DNA from: Gammaproteobacteria bacterium
Lineage (GTDB): Bacteria > Pseudomonadota > Gammaproteobacteria > Nitrosococcales > Methylophagaceae
Direction: 5' to 3'
NCBI GenBank assembly: GCA_023488305.1
Contig: JAMDEF010000030.1
Coordinates: forward strand, 12,917-51,444
Length of the DNA stretch: 38,528 bases
Shown here piece after piece: positions 9,278-18,690 of the stretch. The translations under genes were made by a program, and so were the position numbers. The notes below the pieces were generated by a model. That model searched no databases and was not told where the DNA came from. It saw nothing but the letters and a program-made list of their open reading frames with translations. Each line of letters begins with the position of its first letter. The first letter of the stretch is position 1.

Positions 9278-11200
9278 ATGGTAGAAGATCTGATCAGCAA
9301 ACTTGATTCGATAACCGAAAAACGTCGAGTAGTGTTGCTGTTTTCAGCTGCAGATGAAGCGGTTGTACAAGAGACTATTTTACCGAAGCTACCGGAGCAG
9401 CAATGGGAAATACGGTTAAACAATTTCCAGCTAGGGCAGAAATATCAATTTGATGATGATCAGTTAGTCATCAGTTATTTGAATGACGAAAGTTTGCGTG
9501 AATTAATGCTGCAGGCGCGTGAACAAGAATGGACAATCGGTTTATTGCCACATCCAGAGATGAAGCATGCTCGCTATGGTTTCGGTATCGCTGCCAGTTT
9601 TGACGAAGCGCTTAGCGATATTATGGAAAACGATGCCTCACAGCTTGATTTAATGTTGTGTAATGATCGTCCAGTTTTTAACTCGGTCATCGTCGGGCAG
9701 ACCTTTACATTGGTGCCTGGGGAAGCGATGGTAGAGCCGTTCTGGGCTCGGGTTCGACGTTTCTGGCGACTGATGCGGAGTTTAAAAGAAGTGCGGTTTA
9801 CCCCCTTCACCATTACTACACAGAAAGAGAAAGTGATTGAAACAGCGGCTTTTGGGGTTGTTGCAGTTGAACATGGCCGAAGCTCAGTGTTATCACGTCG
9901 TTTTATGCCGGATTCAAATGCTAATGATGGCATGATGCATGCGTTGGTGTTGGCACCACGAAGTGTGTTTGAAATGTTGCGCTTTCTATTTGCTTCGTTG
10001 TTTATGCGCAATATATGGAGCCGAAATAACCCCCCATTTGTTGGTTTTTTCAAAAGCAGTCGGCTAAAACTGGAAACCAATAAACCCATCCAATACAGCC
10101 ACGACGAAATGGTTTCTGAAGCACAGCAGCTTGAGTTTAAAGTCGAGCGACGAACCATTCGTTTGATTCCGGGACGCTTATTAGCGCTGGCGGATAGTGG
10201 TGGCGAGCAGAAAGAAATCGTTCGTACTCAGGCATTGCCATTAGGCAAGGCTCGAAATGAACTGATCAGTTATCCACTGCCATGGATGCATCACGCGGCA
10301 CCAGAAGAATTTAAAGATCTGTTTATGTTGATGCGAGAGAGTGCTAAAGCGACTCCTGCGTATTTAACCTTAATGGTGCTCTCGACTTTACTTGCAGCCT
10401 TCGGACTATTTGCCAACTCTATTCCGGTGGTGATTGGCGCGATGATTCTGGCTCCGCTTATGGGACCGATTATTTCCATGTCTCTTGGCACTCTGCGCCA
10501 GGATGAATCATTAATGATGGAAAGTGGTAAAAGTATTGCCATAGGTACTGGGCTGGCCTTGCTATGTGCGATGCTTATCGCCTGGTTTATACCGCTCAAT
10601 ACAATTAATAGTGAAATTGCAGCTCGTATCAGTCCGACGTTACTGGATTTAGGTGTCGCGGTGGTGTCGGGTATTGCCGGTGCGTATGCGCATGCCCGTG
10701 CAGAAGTAGCAAAAAGTCTCGCTGGTGTGGCGATTGCTGTGGCGTTGGTACCGCCTTTAGCGGTGGCTGGTATTGGTCTTGGCTGGCTCGACTTTACCGT
10801 GTTTTTTGGCGCTTTTCTGTTATACCTCACCAACCTGGTTGGCATTATCCTCGCCGCGTTAATTACCTTTATGTTTCTGGGATATAGTCCATTCCATCGG
10901 GCGAAACGTGGTTTGATGTTGACCTTGGTCATGGTGACGATCCTCGCCATACCATTGGCTATTGGTTTTGAGCGAATGGTTGCAGAAAACAATGTGCTAC
11001 GACAGTTAGACGGTCAGGAAATCGCCGGTGTGAAACTGGTGGATGTCCAGGTCCGACCCCGAGATCCATTGATTATCAGTCTGACCATGGTGTCAAAAAG
11101 TGCAGTTGACAATGCGGTGATGGATGAAGTCAAACAAGAAATAGAACGGCGTTTACAGCAACCGGTTGTATTAGAAATTGCTGTCAGGGTGATTCGATAA
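9278..11200 (+). CDS. DUF389/TIGR00341-type membrane protein with N-terminal degenerate diacylglycerol-kinase-like domain
   Basis: C-terminal multi-TM block (VVIGAMILAPLMGPIISMSLG..., GAYAHARAEVAKSLAGVAIAVALVPPLAVAGIGLG); N-terminal region collinear with a YegS/DAGK fold. Confidence 0.8.
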   Translation: MVEDLISKLDSITEKRRVVLLFSAADEAVVQETILPKLPEQQWEIRLNNFQLGQKYQFDDDQLVISYLNDESLRELMLQAREQEWTIGLLPHPEMKHARYGFGIAASFDEALSDIMENDASQLDLMLCNDRPVFNSVIVGQTFTLVPGEAMVEPFWARVRRFWRLMRSLKEVRFTPFTITTQKEKVIETAAFGVVAVEHGRSSVLSRRFMPDSNANDGMMHALVLAPRSVFEMLRFLFASLFMRNIWSRNNPPFVGFFKSSRLKLETNKPIQYSHDEMVSEAQQLEFKVERRTIRLIPGRLLALADSGGEQKEIVRTQALPLGKARNELISYPLPWMHHAAPEEFKDLFMLMRESAKATPAYLTLMVLSTLLAAFGLFANSIPVVIGAMILAPLMGPIISMSLGTLRQDESLMMESGKSIAIGTGLALLCAMLIAWFIPLNTINSEIAARISPTLLDLGVAVVSGIAGAYAHARAEVAKSLAGVAIAVALVPPLAVAGIGLGWLDFTVFFGAFLLYLTNLVGIILAALITFMFLGYSPFHRAKRGLMLTLVMVTILAIPLAIGFERMVAENNVLRQLDGQEIAGVKLVDVQVRPRDPLIISLTMVSKSAVDNAVMDEVKQEIERRLQQPVVLEIAVRVIR

Positions 11201-11206
11201 AGAATA

Positions 11207-11235
11207 GCTCAGACCCTGAAAACCAGGGTCTGAGC
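11207..11235. terminator. Hairpin between convergent genes
   Basis: GCTCAGACCCTG-AAAAC-CAGGGTCTGAGC, 12-bp perfect stem; no long T tract. Confidence 0.6.
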
Positions 11236-11244
11236 AGTCAATCA

Positions 11245-12060
11245 TTAAGGTTTGCGAAAACGTAAGGTCATCCGGTCACTTTCCCCAATCGCCTGGTATT
11301 TGGCTTTATCAGATTCATTATCAACTCGCAGATTAGGCGGCAGTGTCCATACACCATTTGGATGATCAGCTGTGTCAGCAGGATTGGCATTAATTTCAGA
11401 TTTTTCTTCCAAAATGAAGCCCGCTTTTTCAGCCAGCGAAATCACATATTCTTCGGTGAGATATCCGCTTTTTTTCATTATGGCAAGCGATGTGTCAGGT
11501 TTTGCCCGATGATCGGTTACCCCGAGAATACCGCCGGATTTCAGTACGTCGAATATGGCTGAAAAAGCTTCATCGGCAAATTCTCCCTGTACCCAGTTAT
11601 GTACATTTCTGAAAGTCAGTACTGCATCTACGCTGGCAGGTTCGGCAAACTGCCAGTTGGTTTCAGGACCAAACTCTGTGATTACTACTTCATCATAAAG
11701 CTCCGGTGTAGCTTCCAGCCAGGCGTTATATTCCTGACGAATAGTTTGCCGGTAGGCTGAACTTGTGTCGGCGGCAAATCCCGCAGCAATTAACTCGCCA
11801 TTACCTTGTTTTAACCAAGGCGCAAGGATTTCGGTGTACCAGCCGCGTCCGGGCCAGATTTCCACTATCCGCATATCCTCGGTGACCCCGAAGAAGTTCA
11901 ACGTCTCAGCAGGATGGCGATATGCATCACGCTGTTTATTGCTTTCGGCACGATGAGGACTATCGAGAGTGGCCTGCAATAAATCATCTGCCAAGGCTGT
12001 CTGACTTAATGGCAAGAGAGAGAACAGCAGAATGTTGGAAAAAAGACGTGGTAAAGGCAT
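11245..12060 (-). CDS. Predicted exported class I SAM-dependent methyltransferase (COG4798-like)
   Basis: Signal peptide MPLPRLFSNILLFSLLPLSQTALA; MRIVEIWPGRGWYTEILAPWL; DAVLTFRNVHNW; LGVTDHRA. Confidence 0.8.
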   Translation of the reverse strand: MPLPRLFSNILLFSLLPLSQTALADDLLQATLDSPHRAESNKQRDAYRHPAETLNFFGVTEDMRIVEIWPGRGWYTEILAPWLKQGNGELIAAGFAADTSSAYRQTIRQEYNAWLEATPELYDEVVITEFGPETNWQFAEPASVDAVLTFRNVHNWVQGEFADEAFSAIFDVLKSGGILGVTDHRAKPDTSLAIMKKSGYLTEEYVISLAEKAGFILEEKSEINANPADTADHPNGVWTLPPNLRVDNESDKAKYQAIGESDRMTLRFRKP

Positions 12061-12279
12061 AAAAAAATTCCTATTTAAATCGAAGTTAAATCTTAACTAA
12101 ATGACTGCATGATAGGCTCAAGGTTGCAAAAAGCCTTCACAAGCTTTTGGGCGTAAATTTGTCTTCTGGCTGCTTAGCGGGTAGTTTGAATAGAACTACC
12201 CTGAAGTTACAGACTAAGTTTTAACGTCTGTCTGTCGTAAGTGTCCAGAATAAACTCATTATGATGAAGATAAACAAAT

Positions 12280-14436
12280 ATGACAGATAACAGCGAAAAA
12301 CTAAAAATTGCCTTGCTTAACATTCATGGTCTTATTCGAGGCCATGATCTGGAATTGGGACGTGATGCTGACACTGGCGGACAGACACTGTACGTACTTG
12401 AATTAGCACAGGCGTTATCCGAGCTGGAAAGAGTAGGTGAAGTATTGTTGATAACGCGACGCGTCGTTGATGAAGAGGTGTCTCCGGATTATTCCCGTCC
12501 CATCGAACAACTGAATGACAAACTACGTATCATCCGAATTGAGGCAGGTCCCGAGCGTTATCTGCCAAAAGAACAAATATGGGACCACCTGGATACCTTT
12601 GCCGATAATCTGGTGGATTTTTTCCGTGAACAAGCGTTTTTACCTGATATTTTGCATAGCCATTATGCTGATGCAGGGCTGGTGGCATCGCATATTGCCA
12701 ACCTATTGGGTATTCCTCTTATCCACACAGGACATTCACTGGGACGAGTTAAGCGCCGAAGACTGTTAGCCAGCGGCGTTGATCTTGAACAGTTAGAACA
12801 ACAGTACAAAATGACACAACGGATCGATGCGGAAGAAATCACTCTGGCTACCGCAGAGCGGGTGATTACCAGTACACATCAGGAAATCGAAGAGCAATAT
12901 GAGCTCTATGACCACTACCAACCAGCACAAATGCGCATTGTGCCGCCAGGTACCAATGTTCAGCAATTTACTCCGCCGAAAGGTGATGAATTACAAAGTG
13001 AATTATTCACCCGTATTACACGCCATCTGGATGCGCCGGAAAAGCCGCTTATTCTCGCTTTGTCGCGGCCGGATAAACGCAAGAATATTGTCAGTTTAAT
13101 AGAAGCCTATGGTCAGTCAGAGTTTTTGCAGCAAACTGCCAATATTTTGATAATCGCCGGGAATCGAGATGATATCGATGATCTTGAGCGCGGTGCTCAG
13201 GAAGTGTTTTATGAATTGCTGGTGGCGATAGATCGTTACGATCTTTATGGCAAGGTGACTATTCCTAAACATCACCGTCGTGATGAAGTGCCGTTGATTT
13301 ATCGTATTGCTGCAGCAACCGGAGGTGTTTTTGTTAACCCGGCGCTGACAGAACCTTTCGGACTGACCTTAATTGAAGCCGCCGCCAGTGGTTTGCCGAT
13401 TGTAGCTACGGAAGACGGCGGCCCCAAAGATATTATGGCCAACTGTTTGAATGGAGAATTGATTGATCCGCTGGAAATTTCCAGTATTCGTTTAGCTATA
13501 GAAAAATTATTGCAGGATAAGCACTATTGGAAACGCTGCCAGCAAAATGGACTGGAGGGTGTCACTCAGCATTATTCATGGCACGCCCATGCCACACGCT
13601 ATCTGGAAATAATTGAGCCGATAGCGGCGCGTACCGAAAAACTATTGCGAGTGCCGATTGAAAGAGGTGAGATGGGCCGTGATGAGAGAGCATTGGTCAC
13701 TGATCTGGATTTGAATCTGGTGGGGGATGACGAGTCGTTGCAGGCTTTGATAAGTTTGCTGCGTGAACATCGTAAAAGTACCAAATTTGTGATTGCTACC
13801 GGACGACGGCTGGATCAAGCATTAAAACTGATGAAAAAACATCGTATTCCCGAGCCGGATATTCTGATCACCAGTAGCGGCAGTGAAATTTATTACGCGC
13901 CAAAACTGACCCCGGATACTGCCTGGACAAAACATATCGATCATCTATGGTTACCACATCGGGTGGGGAAATTACTGGATGAAATTCCCGGTCTGGAACG
14001 CCAGCCAAAGTCAGAGCAGAGCCAATTCAAGCTCAGCTATTACATTGATCGGGATCAGGTTGATATCGATGACGTTAAATCGTTATTACATCGCGAGGAA
14101 TTATCAGTTCATGTGCAGCTGGCATTCGGGCAATATCTGGATATTCTGCCGCTCAGGGCGTCAAAAGGTATGGCATTAAGATTTGTCGCTAATCGTTGGC
14201 AGATGCCGTTAGAACGTATTTGTGTTGCCGGTGGCAGCGGTGCAGATGAAGATATGATGCGCGGCAATACATTGGCAGTGGTGGTGGCAAATAGACACCA
14301 CGAGGAACTGTCACAGCTTGAAGATTTCTCACATATTTATTTTGCCCATAAACCCTTTGCCGCAGGGATTATGGAAGCCATTGAGCATTACAATTTTTTT
14401 GACATTATTTCTGAACAAGCAACAGGTTCACGTTAA
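12280..14436 (+). CDS. sps: Sucrose-phosphate synthase (GT4 plus C-terminal HAD-like domain)
   Basis: NIHGLIRGHDLELGRDADTGGQTLYVLELAQAL; HSHYADAGLVA; HTGHSLGR; LALSRPDKRKNI; PALTEPFGLTLIEAAASGLPIVATEDGGP. Confidence 0.95.
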   Translation: MTDNSEKLKIALLNIHGLIRGHDLELGRDADTGGQTLYVLELAQALSELERVGEVLLITRRVVDEEVSPDYSRPIEQLNDKLRIIRIEAGPERYLPKEQIWDHLDTFADNLVDFFREQAFLPDILHSHYADAGLVASHIANLLGIPLIHTGHSLGRVKRRRLLASGVDLEQLEQQYKMTQRIDAEEITLATAERVITSTHQEIEEQYELYDHYQPAQMRIVPPGTNVQQFTPPKGDELQSELFTRITRHLDAPEKPLILALSRPDKRKNIVSLIEAYGQSEFLQQTANILIIAGNRDDIDDLERGAQEVFYELLVAIDRYDLYGKVTIPKHHRRDEVPLIYRIAAATGGVFVNPALTEPFGLTLIEAAASGLPIVATEDGGPKDIMANCLNGELIDPLEISSIRLAIEKLLQDKHYWKRCQQNGLEGVTQHYSWHAHATRYLEIIEPIAARTEKLLRVPIERGEMGRDERALVTDLDLNLVGDDESLQALISLLREHRKSTKFVIATGRRLDQALKLMKKHRIPEPDILITSSGSEIYYAPKLTPDTAWTKHIDHLWLPHRVGKLLDEIPGLERQPKSEQSQFKLSYYIDRDQVDIDDVKSLLHREELSVHVQLAFGQYLDILPLRASKGMALRFVANRWQMPLERICVAGGSGADEDMMRGNTLAVVVANRHHEELSQLEDFSHIYFAHKPFAAGIMEAIEHYNFFDIISEQATGSR

Positions 14437-15294
14437 ATGAGTGCAAAACTTCTACTCTGTACCGATATGGATCGCACAGTGATCCCCAATGGAATGCAAG
14501 CCGAACATCCTGACGCACGGCGACGATTTCGCCAGTTCTGTCAGTCAGATAATATTTGTCTGGTCTATGTGACAGGGCGACATCGGCAACTTGTTGAGAA
14601 AGCGATTCGTACTTACAGTCTGCCGCTGCCTGATTACATTATCAGTGATGTTGGCACCAAGATCTTTCAATTCAAGGATAAACGGTGGCAAGAGGTACAG
14701 AGCTGGTGTGATGAGATTGATCAGGACTGGAATGGAAACTCTCACAGCGATCTCAAAGCCTTATTGAGTGATATTAAGGATCTGCAATTGCAGGAACTAA
14801 GCAAACAAAACACCCATAAACTGAGTTTTTATCTGCCCTTATATCTCGATAAAGATGCGGTGATTAATTCTGTGCAACAACGTTTGGCCGCCAAACAAAT
14901 CCAGGCTTCAGTCATGTGGAGTATTGATGAGTTAACTAATGTTGGCTTATTAGATGTGTTGCCAGAGCATGCTACTAAACTGCATGCGATTGAATTTTTA
15001 CAAAATCGTCTGGGTTATGATGACAAGGAAGTGATTTTTGCCGGTGACAGTGGCAATGATATGCCGGTGTTAGCCAGCCCGATACAATCCGTTGTGGTTA
15101 ACAACGCCTCAGCTGAAATTAAAGCTATGGCTCAACAACTGGTGACCGAAAACGGTCATCCGCAATCACTATATATTGCAGTCAATCCAGGGCCATTAGG
15201 CATGAACGGTAATTACAGTGCAGGTGTGTTGCAGGGCGTCTGGCATTATGCCGAAGGTTTTAGAAACCAACTTGAAACGGGAGACAATACATGA
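14437..15294 (+). CDS. spp: Sucrose-6-phosphate phosphatase (HAD-IIB)
   Basis: CTDMDRTVIPNG, VYVTGRH, GDSGNDMPVL; immediately downstream of sps. Confidence 0.88.
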   Translation: MSAKLLLCTDMDRTVIPNGMQAEHPDARRRFRQFCQSDNICLVYVTGRHRQLVEKAIRTYSLPLPDYIISDVGTKIFQFKDKRWQEVQSWCDEIDQDWNGNSHSDLKALLSDIKDLQLQELSKQNTHKLSFYLPLYLDKDAVINSVQQRLAAKQIQASVMWSIDELTNVGLLDVLPEHATKLHAIEFLQNRLGYDDKEVIFAGDSGNDMPVLASPIQSVVVNNASAEIKAMAQQLVTENGHPQSLYIAVNPGPLGMNGNYSAGVLQGVWHYAEGFRNQLETGDNT

Positions 15295-16163
15295 GCCAGC
15301 AGTCAGCCTTAGCTATCTTCGGTGAAGTTTTATTTGATTGTTTTCCGGATGGTGAGAAAAAACTTGGCGGTGCCCCGTTTAATGTGGCCTGGCATCTGCA
15401 GGCTTTTGGTGATAACCCTTTATTTATCTCCAGTGTCGGAGAGGATGAGTCGGGAGAGCAAATTCGCCATGCGATGCAACAATGGCAACTTTCAGCAGAC
15501 GGTTTACAAACCGATAAAAGTCATCAAACGGGAGAGGTTAAAGTCACTTTGCAGGGAGGGGAACCCTCTTATGACATCATGATTGAACGGGCTTATGACT
15601 TTATTCAAACATCCCTGTTGCCCAACCTGAGAAATGATGCGGTGGTATATCACGGCTCATTAGCACTGAGAAATGCGGTTTCTCAAAGTGCACTTGAATT
15701 TCTGACCAGACCTAAATCTGTTTCGGTGTTTATGGATGTTAATTTACGCGCTCCATGGTGGACTAAAGAAAGCATTTATACCTGTCTGGAACGGGCCAAA
15801 TGGTGCAAGCTCAATCAACATGAATTAGCTGAACTGGGTTTTAATTCTGCTGATTTGCAACAGGATATGACGCGAATGCAGAGTCATTTTCAGTTAGAGC
15901 AACTCATTGTTACGCGGGGGGAAGAGGGGGCTATCGTACGTTGTAATGATGGCGCGTTTTATGAACAAAAATGTGTGGCTGCTGACAAACTAGTGGATTC
16001 AGTGGGAGCGGGCGATGCCTTCACTGCCATGTATATTCACGGACTGTTAGCGGGATGGCCAGTGCAGAAAATTTTATTGAAAGCACAGCAGTTCGCCAGC
16101 AAAGTGATAGGATTACGGGGAGCGGTCAGCGAAGATCCGGCTTTTTATTCTGAATTTATTTAA
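15291..16163 (+). CDS. fruK: Fructokinase, PfkB family
   Basis: IFGEVLFDCFPDGEKKLGGAPFNVAWHLQAFG; DSVGAGDAFTAMYIHG; 4-nt overlap with spp. Confidence 0.93.
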   Translation: MSQQSALAIFGEVLFDCFPDGEKKLGGAPFNVAWHLQAFGDNPLFISSVGEDESGEQIRHAMQQWQLSADGLQTDKSHQTGEVKVTLQGGEPSYDIMIERAYDFIQTSLLPNLRNDAVVYHGSLALRNAVSQSALEFLTRPKSVSVFMDVNLRAPWWTKESIYTCLERAKWCKLNQHELAELGFNSADLQQDMTRMQSHFQLEQLIVTRGEEGAIVRCNDGAFYEQKCVAADKLVDSVGAGDAFTAMYIHGLLAGWPVQKILLKAQQFASKVIGLRGAVSEDPAFYSEFI

Positions 16164-16206
16164 CAGCCATCACAGATTTATCCGTCTCCATTAATCAGGA
16201 AATGAC

Positions 16207-18162
16207 ATGTACGAACAGCAATCGCATTCGCTTTTGAATGCCATCCTGAATCAAATTGAGCCTGAGTTTGCCAAATACGATCTGCGTTATTTCTACACGC
16301 GTCTCGGGGCTAACTTTTATGCGATCCATTCCCTGTTTGAGCGCCTATATGGCAAACGCCCAGATTTTGCTGAACAGGCACAACGTCTGGTAGAAACGCT
16401 GGCCAGACAATATATCGATCGCTCTGAAGTGTTGCGGGCCAAGGATATGGAACGGGAGCAGGATTACAACTGGTTTCTCAGTCAGAAATGGGTTGGTATG
16501 GCCTTGTATTGCAACGGGTTTGCCAAGAATCTGCAAGGCATGCGTGAGCATCTGCATTATTTCCAGGATTTAGGGATCAATCTGGTTCACGTAATGCCCA
16601 TCATGAAATGCCCGGAAGGTAAAAGTGATGGCGGCTATGCGGTCAGCAATTTCCGTGAAATTGATCCGCGGGCCGGTGATTTAAACGATTTGCGAGCATT
16701 GGCAGATGATTTACGCCAACGCGATATGCTGCTGGTAATGGACGTGGTGTTAAACCATACCTCCGATCAACATGAATGGGCGCAGAAAGCCCGTGATGGT
16801 TATTCACCATACCGAGATTACTATTACACCTTCGAAAACCGTCATGTGCCGGATATGTTTGAACAAAGCATGCCCGAAGTGTTTCCGGAAACGGCTCCGG
16901 GTAATTTCACCTGGAACGAAGAAATGCAGCGCTGGGTAATGACGGTATTTAATGAATACCAATGGGATTTGAACTATAGCAATCCCACCGTGTTTATCGA
17001 AATGCTGGATATTATTTTGTTCTGGGCCAACCAAGGCGCGGATATCGTGCGACTTGATGCGGTCGCTTTTTTATGGAAAAAAATCGGCAGTACCTGTCAG
17101 AACGAACGTGAAGCCCATTTGATTTTACAGTTAATGAAAGATTGCTGTCAGGTAACGGCTCCAGGCGTATTGTTTATTGCTGAAGCGATTGTAGCGCCGG
17201 TCGAAGTCACCAAGTATTTTGGTGAGGATGCGGTGATCGCCAAGGAATGCGAAATTGCCTACAACGCCACGTTTATGGCTTTGTTATGGGATGCCGTGGC
17301 CACAAAAAATGCCCGACTATTAAACCAAGGTATTAAAAGCCTGCCGGTAAAACTGGAACGTGCCACCTGGCTGAACTATATCCGCTGCCATGATGATATC
17401 GGTTTAGGTTTTGATGACAAAGATATTGAACTTGCCGGTTATGAGCCGCGTGATCACAGACGGTTTTTGATTGACTATTTCACCGGTAAATTTGCCGATT
17501 CCCATGCCCGTGGAGTGCCTTTCGGTCAGAATGATAAAACCGGTGATGCACGTATCTCCGGCTCTTTGGCGTCACTGGTTGGATTGCAACATGCAATCGA
17601 TATTGGTGATGAAAAGGCGATAGATGATGCCGTTCGTATTATTGTGTTGTTACATAGTTTGATTCTGTCATTTGGTGGTTTGCCACTGTTGTATTACGGT
17701 GATGAAATCGGCACCACTAATGATGAAAGTTATCGCAATGATCCGGTCAAAATGGATGATTCGCGCTGGGTACATCGACCTTTTATTGATTGGCAGAAAG
17801 CGGAAAAACGTAATGTGCCGGGCACAATTGAATATCTGATATTTAATCAGTTGAAAACGCTGATTGCGGTGCATAAAGAACTGGATGCATTTGCCGATTT
17901 TAATAACCGTGATCTGGTCGATGTAGAGAATCCGCATCTGTTTGTGTTTGAACGTTATCACCTGCAAAAACCAGCAGACAGGGTGTTGGTCGTCGCAAAT
18001 TTTGATCGAAAATCACAACGACTGGATTTGGATCAACTACCTAGATGGTCGCAGTCCCATCATGGCCATCTGGTTGATGCGATAACCGGCCAAAGTCCCG
18101 AGAAATTTGGCACCACAGTGGTGATCCCGCGTTTTGGATGTTACTGGTTAACCGAAAAGTAA
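16207..18162 (+). CDS. ams: Amylosucrase (GH13)
   Basis: VHVMPIMKCPEGKSDGGYAVSNFREIDPRAG; DVVLNHTSDQHEWA; VRLDAVAFLWK; IAEAIV; YIRCHDDIGLGF. Confidence 0.94.
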   Translation: MYEQQSHSLLNAILNQIEPEFAKYDLRYFYTRLGANFYAIHSLFERLYGKRPDFAEQAQRLVETLARQYIDRSEVLRAKDMEREQDYNWFLSQKWVGMALYCNGFAKNLQGMREHLHYFQDLGINLVHVMPIMKCPEGKSDGGYAVSNFREIDPRAGDLNDLRALADDLRQRDMLLVMDVVLNHTSDQHEWAQKARDGYSPYRDYYYTFENRHVPDMFEQSMPEVFPETAPGNFTWNEEMQRWVMTVFNEYQWDLNYSNPTVFIEMLDIILFWANQGADIVRLDAVAFLWKKIGSTCQNEREAHLILQLMKDCCQVTAPGVLFIAEAIVAPVEVTKYFGEDAVIAKECEIAYNATFMALLWDAVATKNARLLNQGIKSLPVKLERATWLNYIRCHDDIGLGFDDKDIELAGYEPRDHRRFLIDYFTGKFADSHARGVPFGQNDKTGDARISGSLASLVGLQHAIDIGDEKAIDDAVRIIVLLHSLILSFGGLPLLYYGDEIGTTNDESYRNDPVKMDDSRWVHRPFIDWQKAEKRNVPGTIEYLIFNQLKTLIAVHKELDAFADFNNRDLVDVENPHLFVFERYHLQKPADRVLVVANFDRKSQRLDLDQLPRWSQSHHGHLVDAITGQSPEKFGTTVVIPRFGCYWLTEK

Positions 18163-18169
18163 ACGGTTT

Positions 18170-18553
18170 TCAGAACTTGCATTGATCCTCACAAGGTTTG
18201 CCGCCAACTAAACGGGCAATGGGATGACGAAAACGGGCAAATACTAGGTAGGCTAAATCTGCAAACCATCGAATCACCGGCCACCGCAAGATTTGTAACC
18301 ATTTATGATGACCTACAAGACCCCATGCTTTAGCTGTAACATCCAGTCCAGTGATAATTTGACCATTAGCTAACTGACCATGCAATCGTCTGTCAGCGGC
18401 CACCACATCGATATAGGGATAACGATAAACAAAGTCGATGGCATGAATATCTTCAAAATGCAGTTTTTGCCGGGTATCTAATCGCTTCAACAACGCAATT
18501 TCTTTATTGCACAAAGGGCAGTGCCCATCAAAAAATATGGTCAACTGATGCAT
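18170..18553 (-). CDS. DCC-family (DUF393) thiol-disulfide oxidoreductase-like protein
   Basis: TIFFDGHCPLCNKEIALLKR, CPLC motif; IRWFADLAYLVFARFR. Confidence 0.88.
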   Translation of the reverse strand: MHQLTIFFDGHCPLCNKEIALLKRLDTRQKLHFEDIHAIDFVYRYPYIDVVAADRRLHGQLANGQIITGLDVTAKAWGLVGHHKWLQILRWPVIRWFADLAYLVFARFRHPIARLVGGKPCEDQCKF

Positions 18554-18690
18554 GGTTTTTGCTCAACTGGAAAAGTGTGACAATCAGACGTTTTTTTTCC
18601 GGCATAGTTCTACTGTGATTCGAACCTATATTCTTCAATACAGTCTGTGAACTGACTGCATTTAACACCATCACTGGAGCGTCAAAACCC

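Noticed and set aside
9574-10158. 194-aa antisense ORF
   Set aside because: Lies opposite the same well-supported CDS; low-complexity Ser/Thr/Arg-rich product with no recognisable family.
10291-10992. 233-aa antisense ORF inside the DUF389 gene
   Set aside because: Composition typical of a shadow ORF opposite a TM-coding region; no domain, no SD; the sense ORF is strongly supported.
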